A stretch of 15,672 nt of DNA. It comes from Frankia sp. (GTDB lineage: Bacteria; Actinomycetota; Actinomycetes; Frankiales; Frankiaceae). The notes below the pieces were generated by a model that did not search any database, was not told the DNA's origin, and was given only the letters and a program-made list of their open reading frames with translations. Numbering within the stretch: the stretch's first letter is position 1; every line of letters starts with the position of its first letter. Both the position numbers and the translations under genes were made by a program. The stretch spans positions 1-15,672 of the forward strand of contig JADGHD010000042.1 in NCBI GenBank assembly GCA_019689615.1, written 5' to 3'. Shown here in pieces: positions 1-8,706 of the stretch.

Positions 1-453
1 CCCCCACTGCGGCAGGCCGCGGACTACGCCGACCCGCGGGTGCGCGCCTCCGCGGTCGCCGGGCTGCTGACCCTGCTGGACGACCGCGAGCTGCTCGACC
101 TCGCCCACCGGCTGCGAGCGGCCGGCCGGCTGGCCGAGGCGGAGCCGGCGCTGCGCCGCCTGGTGAACAGCGCCGACCCCGACCACGCCCGGATCGGCGC
201 GTCGGTCCTCGGCGCCGTCCTGTACGACCTCGGCCGGATCGACGAGGCGGAGGCCGCCTGGCGGCTCGCGGTGCAGCGGCGCGACCCGGCCGCCGCGATG
301 GGCCTGGCGGACCTGCTCGCCCGGCGCGGCCAGCACGCCGAGGCCCTCGAGCTCTACCACCGGCTACGCCAGCTCGACCCGGCCGCCCAGACCGACTTCG
401 GCCTCTTCATCCGCGACCGGATCGACCAGCTGCTGCGTTACCAGAACCCCTGA
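1..453 (+). CDS. TPR-repeat protein, C-terminal part (5' end cut by window)
   Basis: The frame is open from base 1 to a TGA at 451-453, so the true start lies outside the window; a GTG at 40 is only an internal codon. About 150 residues are visible. They form an alpha-helical, Ala/Leu/Arg-rich array with tetratricopeptide-like spacing, for example 'LGAVLYDLGRIDEAEAAWR' and 'GLADLLARRGQHAEALELYHR', each a helix pair with the usual small-residue and A-E-A pattern. The chain ends in 'LLRYQNP'. TPR arrays are protein-interaction scaffolds, and no catalytic domain is visible in this fragment. It is separated from the next gene by 234 bp with its own promoter, so it is probably unrelated to the sugar locus. 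What the missing N-terminus carries cannot be told. Confidence 0.75.
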   Translation, partial: PPLRQAADYADPRVRASAVAGLLTLLDDRELLDLAHRLRAAGRLAEAEPALRRLVNSADPDHARIGASVLGAVLYDLGRIDEAEAAWRLAVQRRDPAAAMGLADLLARRGQHAEALELYHRLRQLDPAAQTDFGLFIRDRIDQLLRYQNP

Positions 454-512
454 TTCCGGCCCGCTGACGCCCGCGGCGCGAGCGGGTGAACGGATCGTTG
501 CGGGTGACCGTC

Positions 513-541
513 TTGACGGGTTGTCGAAATTTGGGTGTGAT
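513..541 (+). promoter_or_regulatory. Candidate sigma70-type promoter of the MsiK-like gene
   Basis: TTGACG (513-518) and TGTGAT (536-541) are separated by exactly 17 bp. They match the -35 consensus at 5/6 and the -10 consensus at 4/6. The stretch is also locally AT-richer (gaaattt) than its surroundings. Transcription would start near 548, leaving an approximately 140-nt leader that contains a small GC hairpin (CCGGC/GCCGG, about 549-565). The rest of the 454-687 gap shows no gene. Confidence 0.5.
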
Positions 542-673
542 GTCCGCACCGGCCGCGATGCCGGCCGGTTCATGCCGTCTTTCCCGGTGGGACGGGGCTC
601 CGTGACCGGTCGGAATACCGTGAGGTGACAGCCCTGGGTCACCCGCACCCGGTGCGGCCAACCACACCGGCCT

Positions 674-679
674 AGGGAG
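674..679 (+). promoter_or_regulatory. Ribosome binding site of the MsiK-like gene
   Basis: AGGGAG sits 8 nt before the ATG at 688 and decides that start. Confidence 0.7.
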
Positions 680-687
680 ACACGGTC

Positions 688-1782
<1,095 letters not shown>

Positions 1783-1792
1783 CGCCGTGACC

Positions 1793-1827
1793 GGCCGGCG
1801 CGCTGGCCCCTCCCCGGCGCGCCGGCC
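1793..1827 (+). terminator. Strong GC hairpin behind the MsiK-like gene
   Basis: GGCCGGCGCGC (1793-1803) and GCGCGCCGGCC (1817-1827) form a perfect 11-bp stem with a 13-nt loop, beginning 10 nt after the TAG. There is no T-tract, as often in actinobacterial intrinsic-like terminators. The stem is symmetric, so it could also stop leftward transcription arriving from the convergent GH3 operon. Confidence 0.6.
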
Positions 1828-2066
1828 AACCACCTGACCAGCGAATCAGGCAACTCGCTCGCCGGGGCCGCGCGACAACCGCGCAGCCCCGGCCGTTGTC
1901 GGCCGCTTCACCGAATGCCCGCCGCCTTCCGGCTGCTCGGCGACGATCGCCCAAACATGCCGTTGGAGCGGACGATGGCCGGTTGCGCACGCCTGCCCGC
2001 GAAGATTCGCGTTCCGCGGGTCAGGCCGGCGGGGCCAGGGCCGGCAAAGCCGCTACCCGGTGGCCG
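1828..2066. other. Convergent intergenic region without a convincing gene
   Basis: With the preceding hairpin, about 284 bp separate the two convergent stop codons. The region contains a near-perfect dyad CGCGAAGATTCGCG (1998-2011), a competing CCCGCG/CGCGGG pair (1996-2001 with 2015-2020), and two GCCGGC blocks about 2024-2045 that could form the leftward terminator of the GH3 operon. Short reading frames here have no ribosome binding site and no recognisable product. Confidence 0.4.
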
Positions 2067-4382
2067 CTACCAGGTAACGGTTGGCTGCATCGCCCGGTCG
2101 GGGCCGACGACCCGGCGGGGGCCGGCCAGCGTCGCGAACACCGTCGCCCGGATGTCCGTGCTGGAGGCGCCGACCCGCAGCTCGACGGCCCCCGGCTCGA
2201 CGATCCGGCGCAGGTCCCGGCCGGTGTAGGAAGCGAGGTCGGCCGGCAGCGTGATCCGCGCGGTGCGGGTCTCGCCCGGCGCCAGGTCGACCCGCACGGC
2301 CGCGATCAGCTGCCGCACCGGCCGGGAGACCTCGGCGACCGGGTCGTGCAGGTAGACCTGCACCACCTCGCTGGTCGGGATCTCCGCCTCGTTCGCCAGG
2401 GTGACCGAGATGGTCAGCTCGCCGTCGGTCGGCCAGTCCTGGCGGTCCGCGACGACCTCCCGCCAGGTCGCCGGCGCGTACGACAGGCCGTGGCCGAACG
2501 GGAACAGCGGCGTCGGGTCGACAGAGCTGACCTCGCTGCGCTGGTCCAGCCGCTGGCCGAGGTAGGTCGCCGGCTGGCTGGAGCCGGTGGCCGGGAAGCT
2601 GACCGGCAGGTGCCCGGAAGGGTTGACCCGCCCGGACAGCACGTCCGCGATGACCGGGCCGCCCTCCTCGCCGGGGAAGAACGCGCACACGACGGCGGCC
2701 AGCCGGTCGACGAACTGCGACAGCTCGTACGGCCGGCCGACCAGCAGCACCAGGACCACCGGGGTGCCGGTGGCCAGCACCGCCTCCAGCAGCTCCGCCT
2801 GTCGGCCGGGCAGGCGCAGGTCCGGGGCGTCGCAGCCCTCGCCGGATGTGCCACGGCCGAACAGCCCTGCCCGGTCGCCGAGGACGGCGACGCACACGTC
2901 GGCCGCCGCGGCCACCTCGACGGCCTGCGCGATCCCGGCGTCGTCACCGTCGAGAACCCCGACGCCCTCGGCGTAGCCGACCTGGTACCCGGCCGGGTCG
3001 GCGCGCAGCGCCTGCAGCACGGTGGTCACGTCGATCCCCAGCGGCACCTCCGGGTGGTGCGCGCCGACGTGCAGCGGGAACGAGTAGCAGCCCATCACCG
3101 CGGTCTGGTCGTCCGCCCGCGGGCCGACCACGGCGAGGCGCAGGCCCGGGCGCAGCGGCAGCGTGCCCCCCTGGTTGGCGAGCAGCACCACCGAGCGCTC
3201 GGCCAGTTCCCGGGCGATCCGACGGCTCTCGTGCTCGTCGAGGTCGATCGGGCCGTCGGCCGGCTCCGGCGCCCAGTCCGGGTCGAGCAGCCCGAGCTCG
3301 CACTTCTGCAGCAGCACCCGCTCCAGCGCCCGGTCGATCAGCGGCTCGAGCCGCTCGGCCTGCTCCAGCAGGGGCGTGCCGAAGCAGGCGACCGTCGGCA
3401 GCTCGACGTCGACGCCGGCGCGCAGCGCGAGCTCCGCCGCCGTCGCCGGCCCGTCCGCCACCCCCTGCGCGGTCATCAGGAAGGTCACCGCGAAGTAGTC
3501 GGCGACCACCGTGCCGGCAAACCCGTACGTGTCCCGCAGCAGGCCGGTGAGCAGGCCCTCGTCGGCCGCGGCCGGCAGGCCGTCGGTCGCCGTGTATGCG
3601 TTCATCACCGAGCGGGCGCCGGCCCGCAGGGCCATCTCGAACGGCGGCAGCAGCACATCGGCCAGCTCGCGCGGGCCGACCGAGACCGGCGCGTGGTTGC
3701 GGCCGGCCCGGGAGGCCGAGTAGCCGACGAAGTGCTTGAGGGTGGCGACGACGCCGGCCGACTCCAGGCCGGCGACGTAGGCCGCGCCGATCGTGCCGAC
3801 CAGGTACGGGTCCTCGCCGATGGTCTCCTCGATCCGGCCCCAGCGCAGGTCCCGGGCCACGTCCAGGACCGGGGCGAGCCCCTGGTGGATGCCGAGCCGG
3901 CGCATCGACGCGCCGATCCGTTCCGCCATCCGCCGGACCAGCGCCGCGTCGAAGCTCGCGCCCCAGCACAGCGGCGACGGGTAGACCGTCGCCCGCCAGG
4001 CGGCCAGGCCGGTCAGGCACTCCTCGTGCACCATCGCCGGGATGCCGAACCGGTTGGCCGCCATGATCTGCCGCTGCGTGTACGCCACGCTGCGCGCCCC
4101 GGCCACCGGGTCGACGGGGGCGGTGCCGAACGGCCGGGTGAGCTGGCCGAGGCCGTTCTCGATCAGCTTGTCCCAGGAGGCGGGCAGCGTGGCGAACTCG
4201 TGCTGGTGCGGCGCGACGTCGCCCCCGGCGGCGTCCGCGCCAACCCACACCCCGTACAGCTGTGCGATCTTCTCGGCCGGGGTCATCCGGCCGATCAGGT
4301 CGCGCACCCGGTCGCGCGGGGCGGCCGAGGGGTCGCGCCAGAGCTCGGCGGTGACGTCAACGGTCACGGCAACGTCCTTCAT
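2067..4382 (-). CDS. Glycoside hydrolase family 3 beta-xylosidase/beta-glucosidase
   Basis: The 771-residue retaining exo-glycosidase would release single sugars from short beta-linked oligosaccharides. Domains in order: GH3 (beta/alpha)8 domain (about 20-330) with LDVARDLRWGRIEETIGEDPYLVG (173-196), KHF (216-218) and the expected nucleophile D295 in TVVADYFAV; alpha/beta domain (about 395-600) with SGEGCDAPDLRLPG (513-526, E515 a candidate acid/base) and FFPGEEGG (568-575); fibronectin-III-like C-terminal domain (about 655-755). No signal peptide, so it probably acts in the cytoplasm on imported sugars. The frame stays open 107 codons further upstream, but that part overlaps the repressor gene. 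The ATG at 4382 makes a 4-nt ATGA overlap with the repressor stop, implying translational coupling. Length and motifs match Streptomyces BxlA-type beta-xylosidases. Xylosidase versus glucosidase activity cannot be settled by reading. Confidence 0.93.
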   Translation of the reverse strand: MKDVAVTVDVTAELWRDPSAAPRDRVRDLIGRMTPAEKIAQLYGVWVGADAAGGDVAPHQHEFATLPASWDKLIENGLGQLTRPFGTAPVDPVAGARSVAYTQRQIMAANRFGIPAMVHEECLTGLAAWRATVYPSPLCWGASFDAALVRRMAERIGASMRRLGIHQGLAPVLDVARDLRWGRIEETIGEDPYLVGTIGAAYVAGLESAGVVATLKHFVGYSASRAGRNHAPVSVGPRELADVLLPPFEMALRAGARSVMNAYTATDGLPAAADEGLLTGLLRDTYGFAGTVVADYFAVTFLMTAQGVADGPATAAELALRAGVDVELPTVACFGTPLLEQAERLEPLIDRALERVLLQKCELGLLDPDWAPEPADGPIDLDEHESRRIARELAERSVVLLANQGGTLPLRPGLRLAVVGPRADDQTAVMGCYSFPLHVGAHHPEVPLGIDVTTVLQALRADPAGYQVGYAEGVGVLDGDDAGIAQAVEVAAAADVCVAVLGDRAGLFGRGTSGEGCDAPDLRLPGRQAELLEAVLATGTPVVLVLLVGRPYELSQFVDRLAAVVCAFFPGEEGGPVIADVLSGRVNPSGHLPVSFPATGSSQPATYLGQRLDQRSEVSSVDPTPLFPFGHGLSYAPATWREVVADRQDWPTDGELTISVTLANEAEIPTSEVVQVYLHDPVAEVSRPVRQLIAAVRVDLAPGETRTARITLPADLASYTGRDLRRIVEPGAVELRVGASSTDIRATVFATLAGPRRVVGPDRAMQPTVTW

Positions 4383-5386
4383 GTGAGAGGTGCTGTCGAG
4401 TCCCGGACCACCAGGCTGGTGTCCAGGGTGACGTGGGCGGACCGCAGGTCCTCGCCGCGCAGCAGCGCGAGCAGCATGGCGACGGCCTGCCGGCCCATCT
4501 CCTTGATCGGCTGGTGGATCGTGGTCAGCGGCGGGTCGTTCAGCGCCGACTCGGGGATGTTGTCGAAGCCGAGCACCGACAGGTCCTGGGGCACCCGAAG
4601 GCCGAGCTCCCTGGCGGCGCGCACGGTCGCGATCGCGGAGATGTCGTTCGCCGCGAAGACCGCGGTCGGCCGCTCCGGCAGGCGCAGCAGCTCGTGCGCG
4701 CACCGGTAGGACAGGTCCGCGTCGTAGCCACCGATGGCGAGCAGTGACGGGTCGATCTCCACTCCGGCCTCGGCCATCGCCGCCCGGTAGCCCTGCTCGC
4801 GCAGCTGCGCGGACTGCAGGTCAGGACGGCCGGTGAGCATGGCGATCCGCCGGTGGCCCTGCGCGAGCAGGTGCTCGGTGGCGAGCTTGCCGCCGCGCAG
4901 GTTGTCGGAGTCCACCGTGGGCAGGTGCGCCGGCCCGGTGTGCGGGTCGACGGCGACCACCGGGGCGCTGTGGCGCACGTCGACCACGGTCGGCGTGACC
5001 AGCACCGCCCCGTCGATGAGCGTCCCGGACAGGCGCGACAGGTACCGCCGCTCCCAGCCGACGTGGTCGCCGGAGCGGCCGCTGGCCGAGTACACGACCA
5101 GCTCGAAGCCGCTGCCGCGGACCTCGTCCGCTGCTCCCTTGAGCAGTTCGGTGCTGAACGGTTCCAAGTCGGCCACCAGGATTCCGATGACGTTCGTGCG
5201 CTGGTTGCGCAGGCTCTGGGCGACCAGGCTCGCCTCGTAGCCGAGCTCGCGGATCACCTGCTGAACCCGCGCGGTGGTCGCCGCCGCCACCCCGTAGCGT
5301 CCGTTGATCACCTTCGAGACCGTGGCAACGGACACGCCGGCGGCGGCCGCGACGTCGTTGATCGTTACGCGAGGGGTTGGCTGCAC
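4379..5386 (-). CDS. LacI-family transcriptional repressor
   Basis: A sugar-responsive repressor, 335 residues from the GTG at 5386. The N-terminal helix-turn-helix reads VTINDVAAAAGVSVATVSKVING, with the hinge helix region around 'ASLVAQSLRNQRTNVIG'. The periplasmic-binding-protein-like effector domain follows, including 'VFAANDISAIATVRAARELG', 'VLGFDNIPESA' and 'LTTIHQPIKEMGRQAV', which are standard LacI/GalR blocks. A longer reading from ATG 5431 (350 residues) adds an untypical 15-residue leader whose codons are themselves the promoter and operator DNA. The GTG start is therefore preferred, although neither start has a clear ribosome binding site. The stop overlaps the GH3 start by 4 nt, and the gene is divergent from the sugar-binding lipoprotein. 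It most likely represses both operons until the imported sugar binds. Confidence 0.93.
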   Translation of the reverse strand: MQPTPRVTINDVAAAAGVSVATVSKVINGRYGVAAATTARVQQVIRELGYEASLVAQSLRNQRTNVIGILVADLEPFSTELLKGAADEVRGSGFELVVYSASGRSGDHVGWERRYLSRLSGTLIDGAVLVTPTVVDVRHSAPVVAVDPHTGPAHLPTVDSDNLRGGKLATEHLLAQGHRRIAMLTGRPDLQSAQLREQGYRAAMAEAGVEIDPSLLAIGGYDADLSYRCAHELLRLPERPTAVFAANDISAIATVRAARELGLRVPQDLSVLGFDNIPESALNDPPLTTIHQPIKEMGRQAVAMLLALLRGEDLRSAHVTLDTSLVVRDSTAPLT

Positions 5387-5392
5387 CGGCCG

Positions 5393-5421
5393 ACTGTAGC
5401 CGTTGAAAACGTTATCGACAA
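5393..5421 (-). promoter_or_regulatory. Promoter of the LacI-GH3 operon
   Basis: On the minus strand TTGTCG (5421-5416) and TACAGT (5398-5393) are spaced by 17 bp, each matching consensus at 4/6. Six bases after the -10 box comes GTG (5386-5384), exactly where transcription should begin. This points to a leaderless mRNA. Confidence 0.6.
5402..5419. promoter_or_regulatory. LacI-family operator
   Basis: GTTGAAAACGTTATCGAC is an 18-bp dyad with a central CG and 7 of 9 base pairs symmetric, the typical form of LacI/GalR sites (compare TGAAAACGTTTTCA-like sites). It fills the spacer between the -35 and -10 boxes of the repressor's own promoter. It also lies upstream of, or overlaps, candidate promoters for the binding-protein operon, so it should serve both directions. 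Confidence 0.65.
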
Positions 5422-5424
5422 CGA

Positions 5425-5454
5425 TTGACATGACCTAGTTCACACGCGCAGACT
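5425..5454 (+). promoter_or_regulatory. Candidate promoter of the sugar-uptake operon
   Basis: A perfect TTGACA (5425-5430) is followed after 18 bp by CAGACT (5449-5454), which keeps the conserved A2 and T6 of a -10 box. An alternative pair is TTGAAA (5403-5408), 17 bp, TGACAT (5426-5431), which would overlap the operator directly. Either gives a leader of about 60-85 nt. Confidence 0.4.
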
Positions 5455-5511
5455 CCGGGGGATCACGCGGTGGCCGCCCGCAGGAGAAGTTCCAGGACAC
5501 CCACCCCCCTG

Positions 5512-5516
5512 AGAGG
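5512..5516 (+). promoter_or_regulatory. Ribosome binding site of the sugar-binding lipoprotein
   Basis: AGAGG lies 6 nt before ATG 5523 and supports that start. Confidence 0.65.
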
Positions 5517-5522
5517 ACCGAC

Positions 5523-6809
5523 ATGAGGTATCGAGGACGTGCCTTAGTCGCGGCTGGCGCAGCCGCACTCCTCGCCATGACCGCCGCCGCCTGTGGTGGG
5601 GACGACGACGGAGGCAGCAGCGGCAGCGGCGGCCTCGTGTGGTGGCACAACGGCAGCACCGAGCCGCTGCGCGGCATCTGGGACCAGGCGGCGAAGGACT
5701 TCATGGCCGCCCACCCGGACATCAGCATCGATGTCGTCCCGATCCAGAACGAGCAGTTCCCGACCCGGATCCCGCTGGCCCTGCAGGGCGACGACCCGCC
5801 GCACATCTACTTCAACCAGGGCGGCGGTCTGCTCGCGACGCACACCGAGTCCGGCAAGATCGCCGACATCACCGACCTCACCGCTCCGTGGATCGAGAAG
5901 CTCGGCCCGGCGGTCGAGGGCTGGCAGGTCGACGGGCGGCAGTACGGCGTCCCGTACAACCTGCACATCGTCGGCTTCTGGTACAACAAGGACCTCTTCG
6001 CGCAGGCCGGGATCACCGAGGAGCCGGAGACCCTCGACGAGCTCAACGCGGTGGTCGAGAAGCTGAAGGCGGCGGGCATCCCGCCGATCGCGGTCGGCGG
6101 CCGGGACCGCTGGCCCGACGCGTTCTACTTCAACTACTTCGCGATCCGCAACTGCAGCGTGGAGACGCTGCGCCAGGCCTCGGCCGACGTCGACATCTCC
6201 GCGCCGTGCTTCACCAAGGCCGCCGAGGACCTGGCCGCCTTCCTGGAGACCGAGCCGTTCACCGAGGGCTTCCTCGGCATCCCGGCGCAGGAGGGCGCTG
6301 GCAGCTCGGCCGGCATGGTCGCCAGCGGCAAGGCCGCGATGGAGCTGCAGGGCGACTGGGAGCTGGGCCAGATGAAGGGCCTCGTCGACGACCCGGACCT
6401 GGCGTCGAAGCTCGGCTGGTTCCCGTTCCCGCAGATCGAGGGCGGCGAGGGTGACCCGATGGCGGTCCTCGGCGGTGGCGACGGCTTCTCCTGCACGACC
6501 CGTGCCCCCGAGCAGTGCGTGCAGTTCCTCGAGTACATCTCCGACATCGACGTGCAGACCAGGCTGGTCGAGGAGGGCGTGTCGGTGATCCCGGCGAACC
6601 CGGCGGCCGCCAGCGCGGTCAGCGACGAGGTCGTCCAGGAGAACCTCGACTACGCGGAGCAGGTCACCTACATCCAGACCTACCTCGACATCGCGTGGCC
6701 GTCGGCGGTGGGGCAGGCGCTCAACGACGCGGTGGCCAACCTGTTCGCCGGCGAGGGCAGCCCCGCCGACATCATCCAGGCGGTGAAGGAAGCCGCTGCC
6801 AATTCCTGA
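5523..6809 (+). CDS. Sugar ABC transporter solute-binding lipoprotein
   Basis: The 428-residue extracellular receptor captures an oligosaccharide and hands it to the two permeases encoded next. It begins with a lipoprotein signal peptide: basic RYRGR, a hydrophobic Ala/Leu run, and lipobox AAAC with lipidated C24, followed by a flexible Gly/Asp/Ser linker (25-36). The mature part is a family-1 (MalE/UgpB-like) binding protein: 'LVWWHNGSTEPLRGIWDQAA', 'YGVPYNLHIVGFWYNKDLF', 'GKAAMELQGDWELGQM'. Two cysteine pairs (in RNCS and APCF; FSCT and EQCV) could form disulfides outside the cell. Length is normal. The divergent LacI repressor and neighbouring GH3 enzyme suggest a beta-linked oligosaccharide such as xylobiose or cellobiose. 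That ligand is inferred from context, not read from the sequence. Confidence 0.95.
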   Translation: MRYRGRALVAAGAAALLAMTAAACGGDDDGGSSGSGGLVWWHNGSTEPLRGIWDQAAKDFMAAHPDISIDVVPIQNEQFPTRIPLALQGDDPPHIYFNQGGGLLATHTESGKIADITDLTAPWIEKLGPAVEGWQVDGRQYGVPYNLHIVGFWYNKDLFAQAGITEEPETLDELNAVVEKLKAAGIPPIAVGGRDRWPDAFYFNYFAIRNCSVETLRQASADVDISAPCFTKAAEDLAAFLETEPFTEGFLGIPAQEGAGSSAGMVASGKAAMELQGDWELGQMKGLVDDPDLASKLGWFPFPQIEGGEGDPMAVLGGGDGFSCTTRAPEQCVQFLEYISDIDVQTRLVEEGVSVIPANPAAASAVSDEVVQENLDYAEQVTYIQTYLDIAWPSAVGQALNDAVANLFAGEGSPADIIQAVKEAAANS

Positions 6810-6828
6810 GCCCAGGGAGACGACAACC

Positions 6829-7809
6829 GTGGTGAGTACGTCACCCGACCGGGTGACCGACCTCCCGCAGGCCCTGGCCGGCCGCGCGCCCGCGCGGCCG
6901 GCCAGGCGCCGCGGGGTCCTGCGCCGACGGCTGGAACTGAGCTTCCTGATCGGCCCCGCCCTCCTGCTCTTCGTCGGCTTCGTGCTGGTGCCGATCGGGG
7001 TCGCCGTCTACTACAGCCTGTTCGACTGGAACGGCTTCGGCCCGATCGACGACTTCGCCGGCCTGCGCAACTACCGGACGGCACTGACAGACGACACGTT
7101 CCTGGAGTCCATCCAGCACAACCTCGTCATCGTCGGCCTGTCCCTGGTCCTGCAGCTGCCGCTCAGCCTGGGCATCGCCTTCCTGCTCAACCGCCGGCTG
7201 CGTGGGCAGACGCTGCTGCGGCTGATCGTGTTCATCCCGTACGTGCTGTCCGAGGCGGTCACCGCGCTGGTGTGGCTGGCCCTGCTGCAGCCGAACGGAG
7301 CGGCCGACCAGACGCTGGAGGCGCTGGGCCTCGGCGGGCTCACCCAGCTCTGGCTGGCCGACCGCGACATCGTGCTCTACACGATCTTCGTGGTGGCGAC
7401 CTGGAAGTACATCGGGTTCGGGATCATCCTGTTCCTGGCCGGGCTCGCCGGCATCCCGAAGGAGCTGCGCGAGGCGGCCGCCCTGGACGGGGCGAGCAGC
7501 TGGCAGACCGTGCGGCACGTGGTCCTGCCGCTGCTGGGGCCGACCATCCGGATCTGGATCTTCCTTTCCGTCATCGGGTCTCTGCAGCTGTTCGACCTCG
7601 TGTGGATCATGACGGAGGGCGGCCCGGCCAACGGGTCGGAGATGATGGCCACCTACCTGATCGACGAGGGCTTCCGCCGTTACCGGTTCGGTTACGGCAG
7701 CGCGGTCGCCGTCATCCTGTTCACGATCTGCTTCATCTTCGCGCTGCTCTACCAGCGGTTCGCGCTGCGCCGCGACATGGACGGCGCCGTCACCGGAGGG
7801 TCGAGGTAA
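6829..7809 (+). CDS. Sugar ABC transporter permease (MalF/UgpA type)
   Basis: A 326-residue inner-membrane subunit of a CUT1 carbohydrate importer. A basic cytoplasmic N-terminus (ARPARRRGVLRRR) is followed by about six membrane segments (about 37-62, 98-121, 127-153, 181-206, 240-262, 289-309). The cytoplasmic EAA loop is KELREAAALDGASSWQ (211-226) with HVVLPLL just after; this loop docks on the ATPase. The NYRTALTD block after the first segment is usual for the family. Start: GTG 6829 has AGGGAGA (6814-6820) 8 nt upstream; a second GTG follows directly at 6832, so the start could be one codon later. It lies 19 nt after the binding-protein stop and 3 nt before the second permease, in the same operon. 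Confidence 0.95.
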   Translation: MVSTSPDRVTDLPQALAGRAPARPARRRGVLRRRLELSFLIGPALLLFVGFVLVPIGVAVYYSLFDWNGFGPIDDFAGLRNYRTALTDDTFLESIQHNLVIVGLSLVLQLPLSLGIAFLLNRRLRGQTLLRLIVFIPYVLSEAVTALVWLALLQPNGAADQTLEALGLGGLTQLWLADRDIVLYTIFVVATWKYIGFGIILFLAGLAGIPKELREAAALDGASSWQTVRHVVLPLLGPTIRIWIFLSVIGSLQLFDLVWIMTEGGPANGSEMMATYLIDEGFRRYRFGYGSAVAVILFTICFIFALLYQRFALRRDMDGAVTGGSR

Positions 7810-7812
7810 GCC

Positions 7813-8694
7813 GTGAGCGACGTCGCCTTCGCGCCCGCCATCTCCCCGAGACCGCCGCAGCGTCGGCGCCGGTGGCGGCTCTCGGTCGGGACCACGGCGG
7901 CCTACGTCGCCGCGATCGCCCTGGCCGGGGTGGTGATCCTGCCGACGCTGTTCGTCGTGATCAGCGGCTTCCGGACGACCCCCCAGCTCAACGAGAGCGC
8001 GGTCGCCCTGCCCGACCCGTGGGTGCTCGACAACTACCGGAACATCCTTTCCTCGGACGACTTCTGGCGGTTCCTCGGTAACAGCCTGTTCGTCGCGCTC
8101 ATCGCCACCGGGATGGCGGTGGTCTTCGGGGCGATGGCCGCGTTCGCGCTGTCGCGGTACGAGTTCCGGTTCCGCGAGGGCTTCTACACCCTGTTCACCG
8201 TCGGTCTGCTGTTCCCCATCGGCGTGGCCACGCTCCCGCTGTACCTGATGCTGCGCGAGCTGGACATGCTCGACTCGCTGTGGGGCGTCGCCATCCCGGA
8301 GGCGGCGTTCTCGCTGCCGGTCACGATCGTGATCCTGCGGCCGTTCATGCGGGCGATCCCCACCGAGCTGGAGGACGCGGCGACCGTGGACGGGGCGAGC
8401 AAGCTGACGTTCTTCTGGCGGATCCTGCTGCCGCTGTCCGCCCCGGCGCTGGTCACGGTCAGCGTGCTGGCGTTCGTCACCAGCTGGAACGCCTACCTGC
8501 TGCCGTTCCTCGTCTTCACCGACGTCAACAACTACACGCTCCCTCTCGGCCTGGCCTCGTTCCGGGGCCAGTACTCCGAGGACACCGCCGCGATCCTGGC
8601 GTTCACCAGCCTCTCGATGATCCCGGCCCTGCTGTTCTTCGTCTTCGCGCAGCGCCGGATCGTGGGCGGTCTCACCGGCGCCGTGAAGGGATGA
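7813..8694 (+). CDS. Sugar ABC transporter permease (MalG/UgpE type)
   Basis: A 293-residue partner of the preceding permease, forming the heterodimeric pore. A basic leader (PPQRRRRWR) precedes six membrane segments (about 27-51, 89-112, 124-147, 157-178, 210-233, 260-279). The EAA motif is TELEDAATVDGASKLTF (184-200), then WRILLPLSAPAL. 'FRTTPQLNESAVALPDPWVLDNYRNIL' is the typical external loop after the first segment. GTG start at 7813, with GGAGGG (7795-7800) and GAGG (7803-7806) just upstream and only 3 nt between the genes, so translation is probably coupled. No ATPase gene follows, so the MsiK-like protein at 688-1782 is the likely energy source. Confidence 0.95.
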   Translation: MSDVAFAPAISPRPPQRRRRWRLSVGTTAAYVAAIALAGVVILPTLFVVISGFRTTPQLNESAVALPDPWVLDNYRNILSSDDFWRFLGNSLFVALIATGMAVVFGAMAAFALSRYEFRFREGFYTLFTVGLLFPIGVATLPLYLMLRELDMLDSLWGVAIPEAAFSLPVTIVILRPFMRAIPTELEDAATVDGASKLTFFWRILLPLSAPALVTVSVLAFVTSWNAYLLPFLVFTDVNNYTLPLGLASFRGQYSEDTAAILAFTSLSMIPALLFFVFAQRRIVGGLTGAVKG

Positions 8695-8706
8695 TGGGAT
8701 GGGCCC

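Noticed and set aside
519..541. A second LacI operator in the MsiK-like promoter, because GTTGTCGA occurs there as in the divergent region
   Set aside because: The shared octamer is not part of a CG-centred dyad at this position, so it is probably chance.
1915..2229. A 104-codon ORF in the convergent gap
   Set aside because: It runs into the GH3 3' end, lacks a ribosome binding site and has no recognisable family.
4383..4703. Longer N-terminus for the GH3 protein (878 residues)
   Set aside because: The extra 107 codons lie inside the LacI gene and have no GH3 similarity; ATG 4382 with an ATGA overlap is the natural start.
1896..4709. A 937-codon plus-strand reading frame antisense to the GH3 and LacI genes
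   Set aside because: Low-complexity Arg/Gly/Asp/Val-rich translation with no domain; it is the GC-driven shadow of two genes with full sets of family motifs on the other strand.
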